A program made the position numbers and the translations under genes. Source: Endocalyx cinctus (Eukaryota > Ascomycota > Sordariomycetes > Amphisphaeriales > Apiosporaceae). Taken from it: DNA of 64,000 nucleotides. Numbering within the stretch: position 1 is the stretch's first letter; each line of letters starts with the position of its first letter. The stretch spans positions 2,654,915 through 2,718,914 of the forward strand of contig BCKC01000004.1 in the NCBI GenBank assembly GCA_001600455.1, read 5' to 3'. The notes beneath the pieces are model-generated. The model was not told the origin of the DNA. It ran no database searches and saw only the letters and a program-made list of their open reading frames with translations. This document shows positions 35,251 to 45,508 of the stretch, piece by piece.

Positions 35251-36678
35251 TCGGCGTCCATTCTTTTTGTGTGTCTCCTGGCATGCTGCTACCCCGCTTC
35301 GGTTTCTCACCCATCCCGGCTCGGTTCTCTCCGCGGTAATATAGTGATTCGGGCTTTGTCACAAAGGGACATGGCTCGAGGGAGGTTGATTCGGTCTTCG
35401 TCCAAGAGGCGTGGATCGAGGGAGAGAGACTTGATTCGATTTGTGTCGGCTGGCATGAATCGAGGGAGGGATGGTGATGGTATTGCATGGTTGGTTGGTT
35501 GGTTGGTTGTTCGAAAATGAAGAAAAAGCAAAAAAAAAAAAAAAAATTGAAAATGAAAAATTACAAAAAAAAAAGGGGGGGGGAGGGTTGGCGGTCGGGG
35601 ATCAGCTGCCACTATGAAGTCATAGGGCTCACATGGGCAATTGGGGTTGGGATTTGATACCCTGGTTTTTGGAGTTTTGGAGTTTTGGTTATGGTCTTTT
35701 TTTTTTTGGTAAATAGAATAGATAGGCCATTAGGGCCCCCCTGGTGGGGGATATTGTACCCACCAGCGTGCTCGTTCCCGTCATCGAGCGGGAGCGGCAA
35801 CAGCACGAACAATGAAATAGAGGGGGGCATCCTCGGAGCCCCCTTCGCGATTACCCTTTTGCTGTGCCAATGTGATATGTCGACCTGCCACCAACTCTTA
35901 AGGTGAGTGAGAAGGTCTCCCTCGAGATGGACTGGGGGTGGAGGGGTGGAGGAGGCAATGGAAGTGGAGGAGGCAATGGAAGTGGAGGGGGTAATGGAAG
36001 TGGAGGAGACAATGGAATTCATAGCTTGGCTTGGCATGGGATTAGAATCAATACTACATCAGATTCTACCTCGTTTCAATTTTCAATTTCCAATTTCCAA
36101 TTTCCATTCTTCTCGTGCATTAAAATAGTATTAATCAAATACATAAGTTTTGAACATATCGGTAAGAACTTTCTTTGTATCAAGAGATGACGAAAACATT
36201 ATAGTTAGGTATTATGGACTTTATGAAACACAGCGACGATAGATCTTTTTTTCCGAAATTCTTTTTCCGATATTTCTTTTTAACGCGGGGAACGGTGTGT
36301 GGGGTAGTGGAGCACGGTACTTTACCCCAACCGCCCCGGATTGCCAAGTTTGTAGAAATGGCCTCGAGTCGAGGTTATGGCGCGGAGAAGTCCCCGATAT
36401 AAGTTGCAGGGCTCCAAGCTACATTACCGTAGTAGGTTAAGTAATACACCCGAAGAAGAATGCCGAATCCAAGAAATAACAAGTTATGCTCCCTACTAAC
36501 AATCATATCCGAGACCGCCTTTTATGATCCTTGATGTTGATGTAGATTTTGAGCTTTAAATATGAGAACTCGGCCGTCTTCTTTTTCCATACTGTCACCA
36601 TTCTTATCCGTCTAGGTTAAAAAAGTTATCACTCTGCACATTATTATTCATATTATTGCCGTTCGTCATCTTACCAAG
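35251..36678. other. Intergenic, with minisatellite
   Basis: Spacer between the serine-rich gene and the MFS gene, both on the plus strand. It contains TCGAGGGAGG-type repeats (35370-35470), a TTGG run (35491-35508), A- and G-rich runs (35530-35590), the 18-base minisatellite listed separately, and a GC-richer stretch near 36280-36395 that may belong to the MFS promoter. Open segments here depend on the repeats and are not called. Confidence 0.5.
35948..36019. repeat. 18-bp minisatellite, four copies
   Basis: Four near-perfect head-to-tail copies of GGAGGAGGCAATGGAAGT starting at 35948, 35966, 35984 and 36002. Later copies carry single-base changes. An imperfect, related GGGGTGG stretch precedes them. 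Confidence 0.9.
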
Positions 36679-38538
36679 ATGGATAGTGCAGCAGTAGAAA
36701 AGCTTGGAGAGTCAGCAGCGTCTCAGAAGGAAGAGATCGAACATAAAAACGAAATTATCGAAGCGACAGCTAAAAAGCAAGGTATCGACGATGAAAATGT
36801 AGCACTATTCCGTCGGTTCACAGAGGCCGATCCGGAATGGCATCAGGCTATGACCAAAAAGCTGATGAGAACGGTCGATATACATTTACTTCCCATGCTG
36901 ATTTTGATGTACTTGCTTAACTTCCTGGACCGAAAGTATGTATTATCACGAAGCCTCTATTCAACCTCCACTTAGCTCACGTCCAAACAGCAATTTGTCA
37001 CAGGCCCGACTAGGGACGTTGGAAAAGGATTTAGGCTTGACTGGGACCGATTTTAATCTAGCTACTAGTATTCTCTTTGTGGGATATCTTATCATGCAGC
37101 TTCCTTCCAACCTCCTCATCACTAGAGTACGGCCGTCGATATATTTAGGAGTCGCCATGACCATATGGGGTGTCATCTCCACCGCCCAAGCGTCAACTCA
37201 CTCATTGACCGGCCTTATAGTCTGTAGATTTTTTCTAGGCTTTGCCGAAGCCCCATTCTTTCCTGGCGCTATCTTCTTGATGTCGAGCTGGTACACCAGA
37301 GCCGAACTCGCGCATAGGATCGCGTGGTTTTACTCGGGAAGCTCCTTGGCCAACGCTTTCGGTGGTCTCCTCGGTGCTGGCGTCCTTGAAAACTTGAGCG
37401 GTGCTCATGGCATTTCTGGGTGGTAAGTATATGTGTACATAATTTCCAACCGCCTCCCTGTTTTTTTTTTATCCATGGCTTTAGATGTTAATAATCAGGT
37501 AATATAACAGGCGTTGGCTTTTCATTATTGAAGGCACGATTACTATCGGCACCGCCATCGCGGCAATATTTATCCTACCAAATTTCCCAGGCACAACCAA
37601 GTGGCTCACGCCCGAAGAGCGTGCGTACGCCCAATGGCGACTCATCGAAGACACCGGAGAGGCCGATCTCGCCGATGCATCCTCGATTAAGGACGGCGCC
37701 ATGATGGCTATCCGCGATCCACGCCTGTATTTATTCACGATGCTTCAGCATATGTCCATACTCTCGCAGACATTCCAGTACTTCTTCCCCACCATCGTCA
37801 AGACGCTCGGTTACAACAGCGTGGTAACGCTGCTAATCACGGCGCCCGTATGGATCGCCACTTTCCTCGTTTCGCTTGTTGTCACTTACACGTCGGGGCG
37901 GTTCAACGATCGTAGCATCCACATCGTGAGCTTGATGGTGATCTCGATAGCAGGAAACATCATCGTAGTCTCAACGCTCAACCCAGCCGCTCGCTTCTTC
38001 GCTATGTTCCTCCTGCCTGCGGGTGCCGTCTCTGCCTACCAGATCGTCCTCGCCTGGGTTGCCAACAGTTTCCCCCGACCCCTCGTGAAGCGTAGCGCCT
38101 GCATCTCCATTACCAACCTCATTGGGAATACTGCAAATATATGTGAGCACTTAAAATCTCTCCCGTTTTTTGATAATTTACTTGGCTATTCCTAGAAGCT
38201 TCCTTAAAACTTTGTTATCCTCTATCCTGAATTTTCAGGGGTTTACCCAGTATATTCCACAGTTATAAAATTTATTTACTAACATGTGATATTTCTGCGT
38301 ACTAGATGGCAGCTACCTGTATCCGTCGGTCGACGGCCCACGCTACATTGTCGGAGGCAGCGTTACGGCGGCGGCGGCGCTGTTAGTCGCCATTCTCGCC
38401 CTCACCGCGAGGTTCGTGCTTCAGAGAGAAAATAAGAAGCTAGAGAGGAGCGAGGTCGTCGGAAATGACGGCCGCATCGTCAACTTACACGCTGATAACC
38501 GCGAGGCCGGAGCTGTCGGATTCAGGTATATCTTATAG
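36679..38538 (+). CDS. MFS transporter, Dal5/allantoate permease-type (anion:cation symporter family)
   Basis: Plasma-membrane carrier of about 12 helices, probably for a small organic anion or vitamin-like acid. Exons 36679-36935, 36991-37422, 37511-38142 and 38306-38538 give 517 aa. Family hallmarks are HLLPMLILMYLLNFLDR followed by NNLSQARLGTLEKDLGL, then FLGFAEAPFFPGAIFLMSSW and YTRAELAHRIAWFYSGS. After the second intron comes GWRWLFIIEGTITIG, and the last junction restores GNTANIYGSYLYPSVDGPRY, a conserved block of this family. The C-terminus is cytosolic and ends GFRYIL. The N-terminal 55 residues are charged. The last intron (163 nt) is the long copy of the introner-like element. Substrate cannot be read from sequence. 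Family assignment is firm. Confidence 0.92.
38143..38305 (+). mobile_element. Introner-like element, long copy (last intron of MFS gene)
   Basis: This intron, GTGAGC to TACTAG, is homologous to intron 3 of the serine-rich gene upstream. Its position is secured by the protein: removing it joins GNTANI to YGSYLYPS, a conserved MFS block. Relative to the short copy it carries about 60 extra bases between the AAAACTTT block and the branch site (TTTACTAAC). The extra segment has three internal AG candidates (TTTTCAG, ACCCAG, CCACAG), so alternative 3' splice sites are conceivable. ATG occurs both at the 5' junction (38141-38143) and directly after the 3' junction (38306-38308), too short to be proof of a target duplication. 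Confidence 0.7.
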
Positions 38539-39872
38539 AGGATCTATGTCGTCACATAGGTAACAAGAGACGAGGTTATGAATCTTTACGGATATTAAAT
38601 TTTATGTTACTACGTAATTGATTTAGCGATACTTTGTGAATTTCCGTCCACGTGATTTAGATTTATTTTGAAGTCTTGACTACCTACTTTAATAAATAAA
38701 CGAGATAAGACGACCCAAGATACCGTATGTGCGTATAGGGGAAAAAAAAAATAAGTGAACATATACCATGGTTAAAAATCGTTATAACCGCCACGACTTC
38801 TAGGGATGATTCATACGGCCATTTCGAACATATATAAACCTACTACTAGCCGTCTGGGCGGGTGCCAAACTATCATCCCTCCTCCCACGAAAATATGCCA
38901 GGCACTACTTGGATGAACAGCACCACCTTCGAGTCACTGCGATCAAAAGGATCTTCTCGCCCCATGCCAGGACAAACAGCGCTAACCTTCGTGTGTCTAA
39001 CCACTGGAGCACTGCAGATGGAATACTCTATATATATACACTATATATTTACCATTTATATCAACTGCGTGACTGAATACTCGATGTTTCTAGACAGTGG
39101 AAGCTTTTAAGCAGATGGATTTTTATGTGTGAAATACTTTCTGCCATTGGCTATCTAGATAAGTTGAACCTCGAGGTGTTTAGATTTCAAGAATCAGTGA
39201 TAATTTTATTCAAGTCCATTTTCGTACTTCACTTCCCCTACGTTTAGTCATTACCTATGAAGTATCCTTTAGTACAGCATCCTTGTTTGATACCTATCAA
39301 AGATGGAAAGTATGCTTTTAGTGGAATCCACGAGGTATAAACAGCAATTCTGGCCTTCTACCTGTTATATGACATACTCAGTTCATGACGCACATGTGTC
39401 TGAATAGCTAACTTGTTGGCATCATCGCTTCGACTTGTCACCCGGCACTCATTCGTGATCACCGCAGATGTCAACAGGTAACACTCCTGAAGACGAAGGA
39501 AAGATATGATCTGAATACTTAGCTCTGTTACCATACGCTGACTATGGCTTGAGCTTGCAAAACGGCTGATCGCCTTACATGCTCCGAGGAAACTTTAGTC
39601 AGTGATAGTGTCAGTATGATAATGATAGATAGTCCTGTTCGAATACATCACTTTAGAATACAGCTATTGTCAAGATATCATCAACGAAAAAAGCCACGAA
39701 ACAGAAAAAGGGGTAAAGACAAAAAAAAATATCCCCATCGCTTATTCAAAAAAGTGAGTTCAATCAGTAACCTTTATTCTGCCTCTCTTCTTTAGCTACT
39801 TAGATAATAATGGACTACCTACAGCCATTTAACTCAAGCTAAATCTGCCTATCACGAATCGTCAGGACCGTC
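38539..39872. other. Intergenic
   Basis: AT-rich spacer downstream of the MFS gene. No open segment shows a recognisable domain or a consistent exon structure. Confidence 0.55.
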
Positions 39873-40230
39873 ATGCGCAACGGCTTCAGCCACACGCCGT
39901 TGTCACCCTTGGACCGCGACGTATTCCCATTATACGCCGACTGTCCGCGGGACAACGAGTGGGATCCGCGGTTCTCGGCGAAGAGAGGGCTGGGCGGACG
40001 GCCGGTTCGAGCCCAACCTCGTCAAGCGCAAGCATCGGTGTCTCCTCGGGACTATCATCGAGGCCGAGGACATCCGCGGCGAACGGTTCTCGGTCGCCAT
40101 TCGCCTGAACCCGGGTTCCGTTTTGGAGGAACGGTTCGTTCCAGGATACACCGTCGCCGTCATGTACGCCCGCCGACACAGGTTCCTGAATGGCGAATCC
40201 ATGGTTATAGTTCATGATCCGGGGGGTGAT
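39873..40230 (+). pseudogene. Truncated, frameshifted relic of a fungal MYND-type zinc-finger gene family
   Basis: The region is GC-rich and codes well, but in two successive frames. From the ATG at 39873 the frame reads SPLDRDVFPLYADCPRDNEW and DPRFSAKR. About base 39985 the coding signal moves to the +1 frame: GWADGRFEPNLVKRKHRCLL, GTIIEAEDIRGERFSVAIRL, NPGSVLEERFVPGYTVAVMY, ARRHRFLNGESM. In the fungal family I recall, these blocks are continuous, followed by more sequence and a C-terminal MYND (Cys/His) zinc finger. None is found here: after GDI there is a GTGAGT site and then AT-rich sequence with stops. I therefore read it as a frameshifted gene that has lost its 3' part. A mis-spliced but real gene with a very small exon is the alternative. 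Family link is from memory and moderately sure. Confidence 0.45.
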
Positions 40231-41075
40231 ATCGTGAGTATTCTCTCCTATAAAATATACACACGCGCGCGCACACACAGGCCTCTAAGCCCAGATATTG
40301 AGATGAGGAAAATTAGTCATACTATCGTGAAACCAGCAAATATGATATTTCGTGAGAGGTAAAAAGATCGTCCCTTTAGCTTTGGAACAAGTTTTACTCG
40401 GCAAAATGATTCTTACCACTTCCTTCCGTTTTAATTTTCAGTATATTTCGATTTGTAATAGCGGTTCAGCATTTCATTTCCCTAAAAAGCTGGAGTCAAT
40501 AGCTTAGGAATGAGCTGGTTCTCGTCCTCGATCCCAAAGAGGAGGAATAGCGATACACAGTTGCAAAACGTATTCATCTAAGCGAAACTATAGCAGAAAT
40601 CATTATCTGGAAACATTCAGGGATATATCGATCCATAACGGTCTCCTCAGTTGGATTACATTCTTGACTAGTTCAAGTTGATACCGTTCTCAAAACAAAT
40701 AGGCAACACGATTCTTCCATGCAGAGATATAGAATTTATTATCAAAGCAAGCCAACCTAGCTACTATTCTTGTCGACTGTTCATCAACCGTGTGGGATAG
40801 AAGTAGCAGTTATTATAGGCCTAGTTAGAGGACAGACGGATCCTCAGATTCCATACAAACCATAGAACTTAAATTCCAGCTTTTTTAATTCTTTCCATCT
40901 TTTTAATCTACCAAGCCCTTTGTGTTTCTCGGAACGCCATGCCAATATATGCTGTATTCCATCAAACCTCTTTTCTATTTTTTTTTTCTCTTTAGTGCAA
41001 ACATTACTCCCAGGATCTCTGTTCATCCTTACTATACGCAGACGTTCCAAAACCACGCTACTTCCGGGTTGCGTC
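40231..41075. other. Intergenic
   Basis: AT-rich spacer between the relic and the 3' end of SKI8. It begins with a CA/CG dinucleotide run (40258-40280). No gene seen. Confidence 0.55.
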
Positions 41076-42361
41076 CTACGCTCCGGTAGCTTCGCGGTAA
41101 AACGTGAGACTCCGATTAGCACCAGCGGTGCAAAACATCTCATTGCGAGCGGTCTTAGGTAGCCATCGTACGGACCATAAGGCCCGGTCCGTCTCGGCGT
41201 GGGTGGCTACGCAAGCGGACCGGTCGACCGACCAGACTTTGGCCTTGCCGTCGAAGCCTCCGCTGAGAAGGTACTCGCCCGTGTCGCTCCAGTCCAGCGA
41301 CGTGATCCACGCCGCGTGACCCGTCAGCTGGCTTACGAGTTCGCCATGCTTTGTATCGTAGATCTGGATGATGCCCGCGTCGCCTGCGGCCGCGAGCCGA
41401 GTTCCGGCCGGAGAGAAGGCTACCGCGCGAACAGGTTTGACGAGGCCTGCGACATGAAGGAAAGAAAAGTATTGGTTAACTCATCCAGAGAAAGTGAAAG
41501 ATGGGAATTCTTCTATTCCGCCTTCTTCCTCCCATTCGACGTAATCTTGAAGCTCAAGGAGAAATTCACATACCAGGTAAAGAGTATTGCAAACGTCCCG
41601 TATTGTTGTTAAACACGTACACGGCACCGCCCTGATGTCCGCTAGCGGTGAACTTTCCGTCACGACTCAAGTCGACGCAAAGACCGAAGTTGCCCGAGCC
41701 GGCACTACCCGTCTCGTAGCGGCTCACGATCAGGCCGCGATCGCCCAGCAAGTCCCAAACGTTGATATGGCCGTCCGACGTCGTCGCGGCGAGGTACTGA
41801 CCGTTCTCGCTGAGGGCCACGGCCCAGACGTCTCCACCCTTACCGTCGTCGTTACTACCGCCGCCGCCGCCGTCGTCGTTACCCACGCGACTCTCGCCCG
41901 GGACGACCTCGCCGAACGCCTCCCAATCGCCCGCCTCGGAGAGCTTCCAGATCTTGACGTCGCCGGCGAAACCCGCCGAAGCGAAGGTCTTGCCGTCCCG
42001 CGAGGCCGCCACGTGGTGGCAGCCGAGCTTGTGCGCCCCCGGCAGCGACTGCGCGAGGGGGAAGACGCCGTCGTTGCCGCTCTCTTGCGAGGGAGACGTG
42101 CGCGTCGAGTGGATGTGTATGGTGGAGGAGCCGCCGGCGGATATGAGGTGGGAAGGTGTGGCGGCGAGGGAGTAGATGTCGGTTAGGTGGGCTACGGAAG
42201 AAGGGGTCGTTAGCTCGTTGGAATACCCCCGGTGTGCGTGCGTGTGTAGGGATCGCCGAACGTACCATTGTCCACGGTATGCGTGGTAAGATATTGTTTC
42301 GACTGGGAAAAGTTTAGTGTCAAGATACTCATTTAAACATTCATTCATAGGAAATTACCAT
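41076..42361 (-). CDS. SKI8: SKI8 / Rec14-type WD40 protein
   Basis: WD40 beta-propeller that acts in the cytosolic Ski complex (3'-5' mRNA decay with the exosome) and, in several fungi, in meiotic double-strand-break formation. Four exons, 42361-42359, 42302-42266, 42191-41574 and 41446-41076, give 342 aa. The first exon is only the ATG: GTAATT follows the start codon at once. The joined N-terminus reads MSKQYLTTHTVDNAHLTDIY, as in fungal Ski8, which supports both early introns. WD repeats are visible at KTFASAGFAGDVKIWKL, QYLAATTSDGHINVWDL, KFTASGHQGGAVYVFNN, TRLAAAGDAGIIQIYD and EYLLSGGFDGKVKVWSVD. The C-terminus, RSLTFYREATGA, is typical. A Gly/Asp-rich insertion (NDDGGGGGSNDDGKGGD) lies between two blades. 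Identification is good. Confidence 0.87.
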
Positions 42362-42769
42362 GTCTATATGTCCATCTGAACTTTTGGGTGGTATTTGTGG
42401 CTTTGATATTTGGTTATGACGATGGATGGGACTTGGGTGAAAGAAAGAAGAGCTTTGGTGGGGGTCTAGAAAAAATTGGAGTCACAGCTTCCTTACATCA
42501 CTGATCACTAACTACGCAAAATGGCCATTAACATATGCGACTTTTACATATGTATCCAAGTTAACCAATGGACATGTTTCTTTTATTTTTATTTTTGTTT
42601 ATTATTCGGCTTTCACATAAATGGTAATACATAGTACGTATGTATACAATATAGAAATGACATAGGGTGGCAGATTTATATCGATACCTTCTAACGCCAT
42701 TGGATGCATATTTACAGACTTTTTTTTTCCTTTTCTCTATTTTTTTTCTTCTTCAATGGTATCAAACAA
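42362..42769. other. Intergenic, between two minus-strand genes
   Basis: SKI8 5' flank and bL32m 3' flank. T-rich; no gene seen. Confidence 0.6.
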
Positions 42770-43264
42770 TTAAGCCGCATCTTCCTTTGCCTTCATATCT
42801 CGTTCGAGCATTCCCGATATTCCTGATATATCCTGTTAGTTTTCCGCCGTGTTTTAGAGCCGGTAGTATGGGGTGGAATGGAACTTACGGCCGAGGCAGG
42901 TAGGGCATAAGGTGTGCATCTTCTTAGTCTGTCCACAGGCCGGGCATTTGTTTAAGTTCGTAACATCTTTAAGGGCTTTTCCGGCCATCTGCCTATGCCG
43001 CTTCTTCATATGTGACGTCTTTTTCTTAGGCACCGCTCTGAGGATCCCTTCCCATATATCGCCCAATAAGGATGGTATGCTCGAGATGGCGGCGGGTATG
43101 GCAACGGCTAGGGATGGTATCGAGGGGAATCTGCTCAATTGTGGTTGTTGACCGTATAGTATTGTCGATCTGAAAGAGGAGTTGAAGGCTGGAGTAAAGA
43201 TGCGCGGAAATAGACCCGAAAGGGCGTATGTTATCCTCGACTGAGGAATTGCGATTGCGGCCAT
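42770..43264 (-). CDS. MRPL32: Mitochondrial ribosomal protein bL32m
   Basis: Protein of the mitochondrial large ribosomal subunit. Exons 43264-42889 and 42822-42770 give 142 aa. The N-terminal about 75 residues form a presequence and maturation region. The bL32 core follows: VPKKKTSHMKKRHRQMAGKA, then LKDVTNLNKCPACG and HTLCPTCLG, with the four zinc cysteines (CxxC and CxxC). In yeast, processing of this protein by the m-AAA protease licenses mitoribosome assembly; the same is likely here. The second exon encodes only the tail, ISGMLERDMKAKEDAA. Two acceptors 10 nt apart compete (AACAG and ATATCAG); only the second gives this tail in frame from the GTAAGT donor. Core assignment is firm; the tail is my reading. 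Confidence 0.92.
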
Positions 43265-44252
43265 AGTTGTTGTATATATAGATATGTATTCGTCTTTGTA
43301 TTATCCTTATTTTTAAATACCGTCGTCGAGTAAATGTTGGTAGGTAAGTAACTTGAATCCTCCCGAGGTCCTCTTTAAGTCTCCTCTTTAGCTGAGGAAA
43401 AAGTGATTAATTAATTAATGGATTTTGAAGGTTGAAAAGCTTTGAACGCGAATTCAATTCGGAGAGGATAAGCTAAACCTAATTGGGTCAAGTAATTATT
43501 TTGGTTTTTAAAGTGGTCCGAGTTTCTATCTGTCTATCTGTCTGTCTATCTGTCTGTCTATCTGTCTGTCTATCTGTCTGTCTATCTGTCTGTCTATCTG
43601 TCTGTCTATCTGTCTGTCTATCTGTCTGTCTATCTTTCTGTCTATGTAAAACCGGCAATGATAAATTAATTACCTCGTAAATACATCTATCCATATAAAT
43701 GCATTTATATACGTATACGTATATATTATTATTCTATCCGTAGATATACACGTATATCTATTTTACCCCGGTTTAATAACCAATTTATGCACGGTCCATA
43801 TAATCAATAATAACCAATAACATCTCTTAAATGTTGAACCCCCTTTCTCCTTTCTCAGTCAATCCTAGTCCGCTTTACTATCAAATCGTCTGAGTACGCG
43901 GAAATTATTTTTATTGTTTGGCAGGAAATCCCAAGTTGTACAAGGAGAAAAGAAATAGCCACGGCCAGGAAACATCCACGTCTTCTAAAAAAAAAAAAAA
44001 AATTAAACTTTAATGCCCTTTTACTCACTTCACCTCAACCAACGTTCTCTCTTCTATTCCTTTCTAAAATATCAACAATTTTCAACTTCACATCAATAAC
44101 AGGTTTCCTGTTTATTCGTTCGTTTCTTCATTCCTTTAATTGCCCATCTAGGCCATTTCTTGGAATAGGAACTCGTAGTTGAATTGTTGTCTATTCCTCA
44201 ATCCTCAAACCTTAGAATCCAAAAAAACAACAACCGAAGCTATTTAGCATCA
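43265..44252. promoter_or_regulatory. Divergent promoter region, bL32m / septin
   Basis: Shared 5' space of two divergent genes. It contains the TCTG/TCTA microsatellite, GTATACGTATATAT-type AT-rich sequence (43710-43760) and CT-rich leader sequence before the septin ATG. No regulatory site can be named with confidence. Confidence 0.45.
43525..43645. repeat. TCTA/TCTG compound microsatellite with 12-bp period
   Basis: About 120 bases of tetranucleotides, mostly as repeated TCTATCTGTCTG units. It reads open on both strands only because the repeat lacks stops; the polypeptides (SVCL and DRQT repeats) are not genes. Confidence 0.95.
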
Positions 44253-45508
44253 ATGGCGCAACCTAACACCGTCTACCCCAACAGCCATGTTGGTTTCGAT
44301 AGTATCACGTCTCAGATTGAGCGCAAGCTCTTGAAGAGAGGTTTCCAATTTAATGTCATTTGCGTCGGTAAGTTTGATCCCTTGTTTCTTAGGTATCGGT
44401 GTTTTTTTTTTTTGTTTTCTTCTTGCTGTTCAAGCTAGACGGACCTGGAGAATGGGTTTACTACTACTAGCTTCAATCCCCAACCTCTCGTTGTATCACC
44501 GACATCATCGGATACTAATTCGATTCTTTTCAATTCAATAGGGCAAACTGGTTTAGGAAAGTCGACTTTGATCAACACCATCTTCGCTTCTCACCTTATC
44601 GATTCCAAAGGTCGAATGCTCCCTGACGAGGCCATTCGCTCTACTACCGAAATCCACCCCGTTTCGCACATCATCGAGGAGAACGGTGTTCGTCTACGAT
44701 TGAACATCGTCGATACCCCGGGTTATGGTGACTTAGTTAACAACGACCGCTGCTGGGACCCTATCGTCAAGTACATCAAGGATCAGCACTCCGCGTACTT
44801 ACGTAAGGAGCTCACGGCTCAGCGAGAGCGTTACATCCAGGATACCCGTATCCACTGCTGCTTGTTCTTCATCCAGCCCTCTGGACACTCCCTGAAGCCC
44901 ATTGATATCGTCGTCTTGAAGAAGCTGTCCGATGTCGTCAACGTCGTGCCCGTTATTGCCAAGGCCGACTCCTTGACCCTAGAGGAGAGACAGGCCTTCA
45001 AGGAGCGCATCAAGGAGGAATTCGCCTTCCACAACCTCAAGATGTACCCCTATGACAACGACGAGCTCGATGATGAAGAGCGTGCCACCAACTCGCAAAT
45101 TAAGGTATGTTGCCGTTTTTTTTTTACCCCCAGGATTAGTCATGTCTGAACTCGTTTGTTAACCTTGACCGCCTACAGAGCCTCGTTCCTTTCGCTGTTG
45201 TCGGCTCTGAGAAGTCGATCATCGTGAACGGCCAGCAAGTCCGTGGTCGTCAGAACCGATGGGGTGTCATCAACGTTGAGGATGAGACTCACTGCGAATT
45301 CGTCTACCTCCGAAACTTCTTGCTCCGAACCCATCTTCAGGACCTCATCGAGACAACGTCCCAGATCCACTACGAGACTTTCCGTGCCAAGCAGCTCTTG
45401 GCGCTCAAGGAGAGCAGCGCACAAGGCCACGGTAGCAGGCCCATCAGCCCTGCTGCCGACCGCGAGCTGAGCAGAAGCTCTCAGAGAATGACCATGAACG
45501 GCTACTAA
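44253..45508 (+). CDS. CDC10: Septin, Cdc10 type
   Basis: GTP-binding cytoskeletal protein that forms hetero-oligomeric filaments at septa and branch points. Exons 44253-44367, 44542-45104 and 45179-45508 give 335 aa. The first intron interrupts the P-loop codon so that splicing makes VGQTGLGKSTLINTIF (P-loop about 39-46). Switch motif DTPGYGD, the G4 motif AKAD and the septin unique element around RWGVINVEDETHCEFVYLRN are all present. The N-terminus, VGFDSITSQIERKLLKRGFQ, is the polybasic membrane-binding segment. There is no C-terminal coiled coil; the protein ends soon after the GTPase in a Ser/Arg-rich tail. That absence and the length separate the Cdc10 group from Cdc3, Cdc11 and Cdc12. 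Identification is firm. Confidence 0.95.

Noticed and set aside
40000..40020. GGTTCGAGCCCAACC, like a tRNA T-loop (B box)
   Set aside because: It lies inside the protein-like relic, and no acceptor stem, D-arm or anticodon arm can be folded around it.
39886..40278. 130-codon minus-strand frame over the relic
   Set aside because: The opposite strand carries the recognisable conserved protein blocks; the minus frame is open because the region is GC-rich.
41587..42186. 199-codon plus-strand frame over SKI8
   Set aside because: Antisense shadow of the GC-rich WD40 exon; the sense strand has clear WD repeats.
43483..43694. Open frames on both strands over the TCTG repeat
   Set aside because: Openness is a property of the microsatellite; both predicted proteins are simple repeats.
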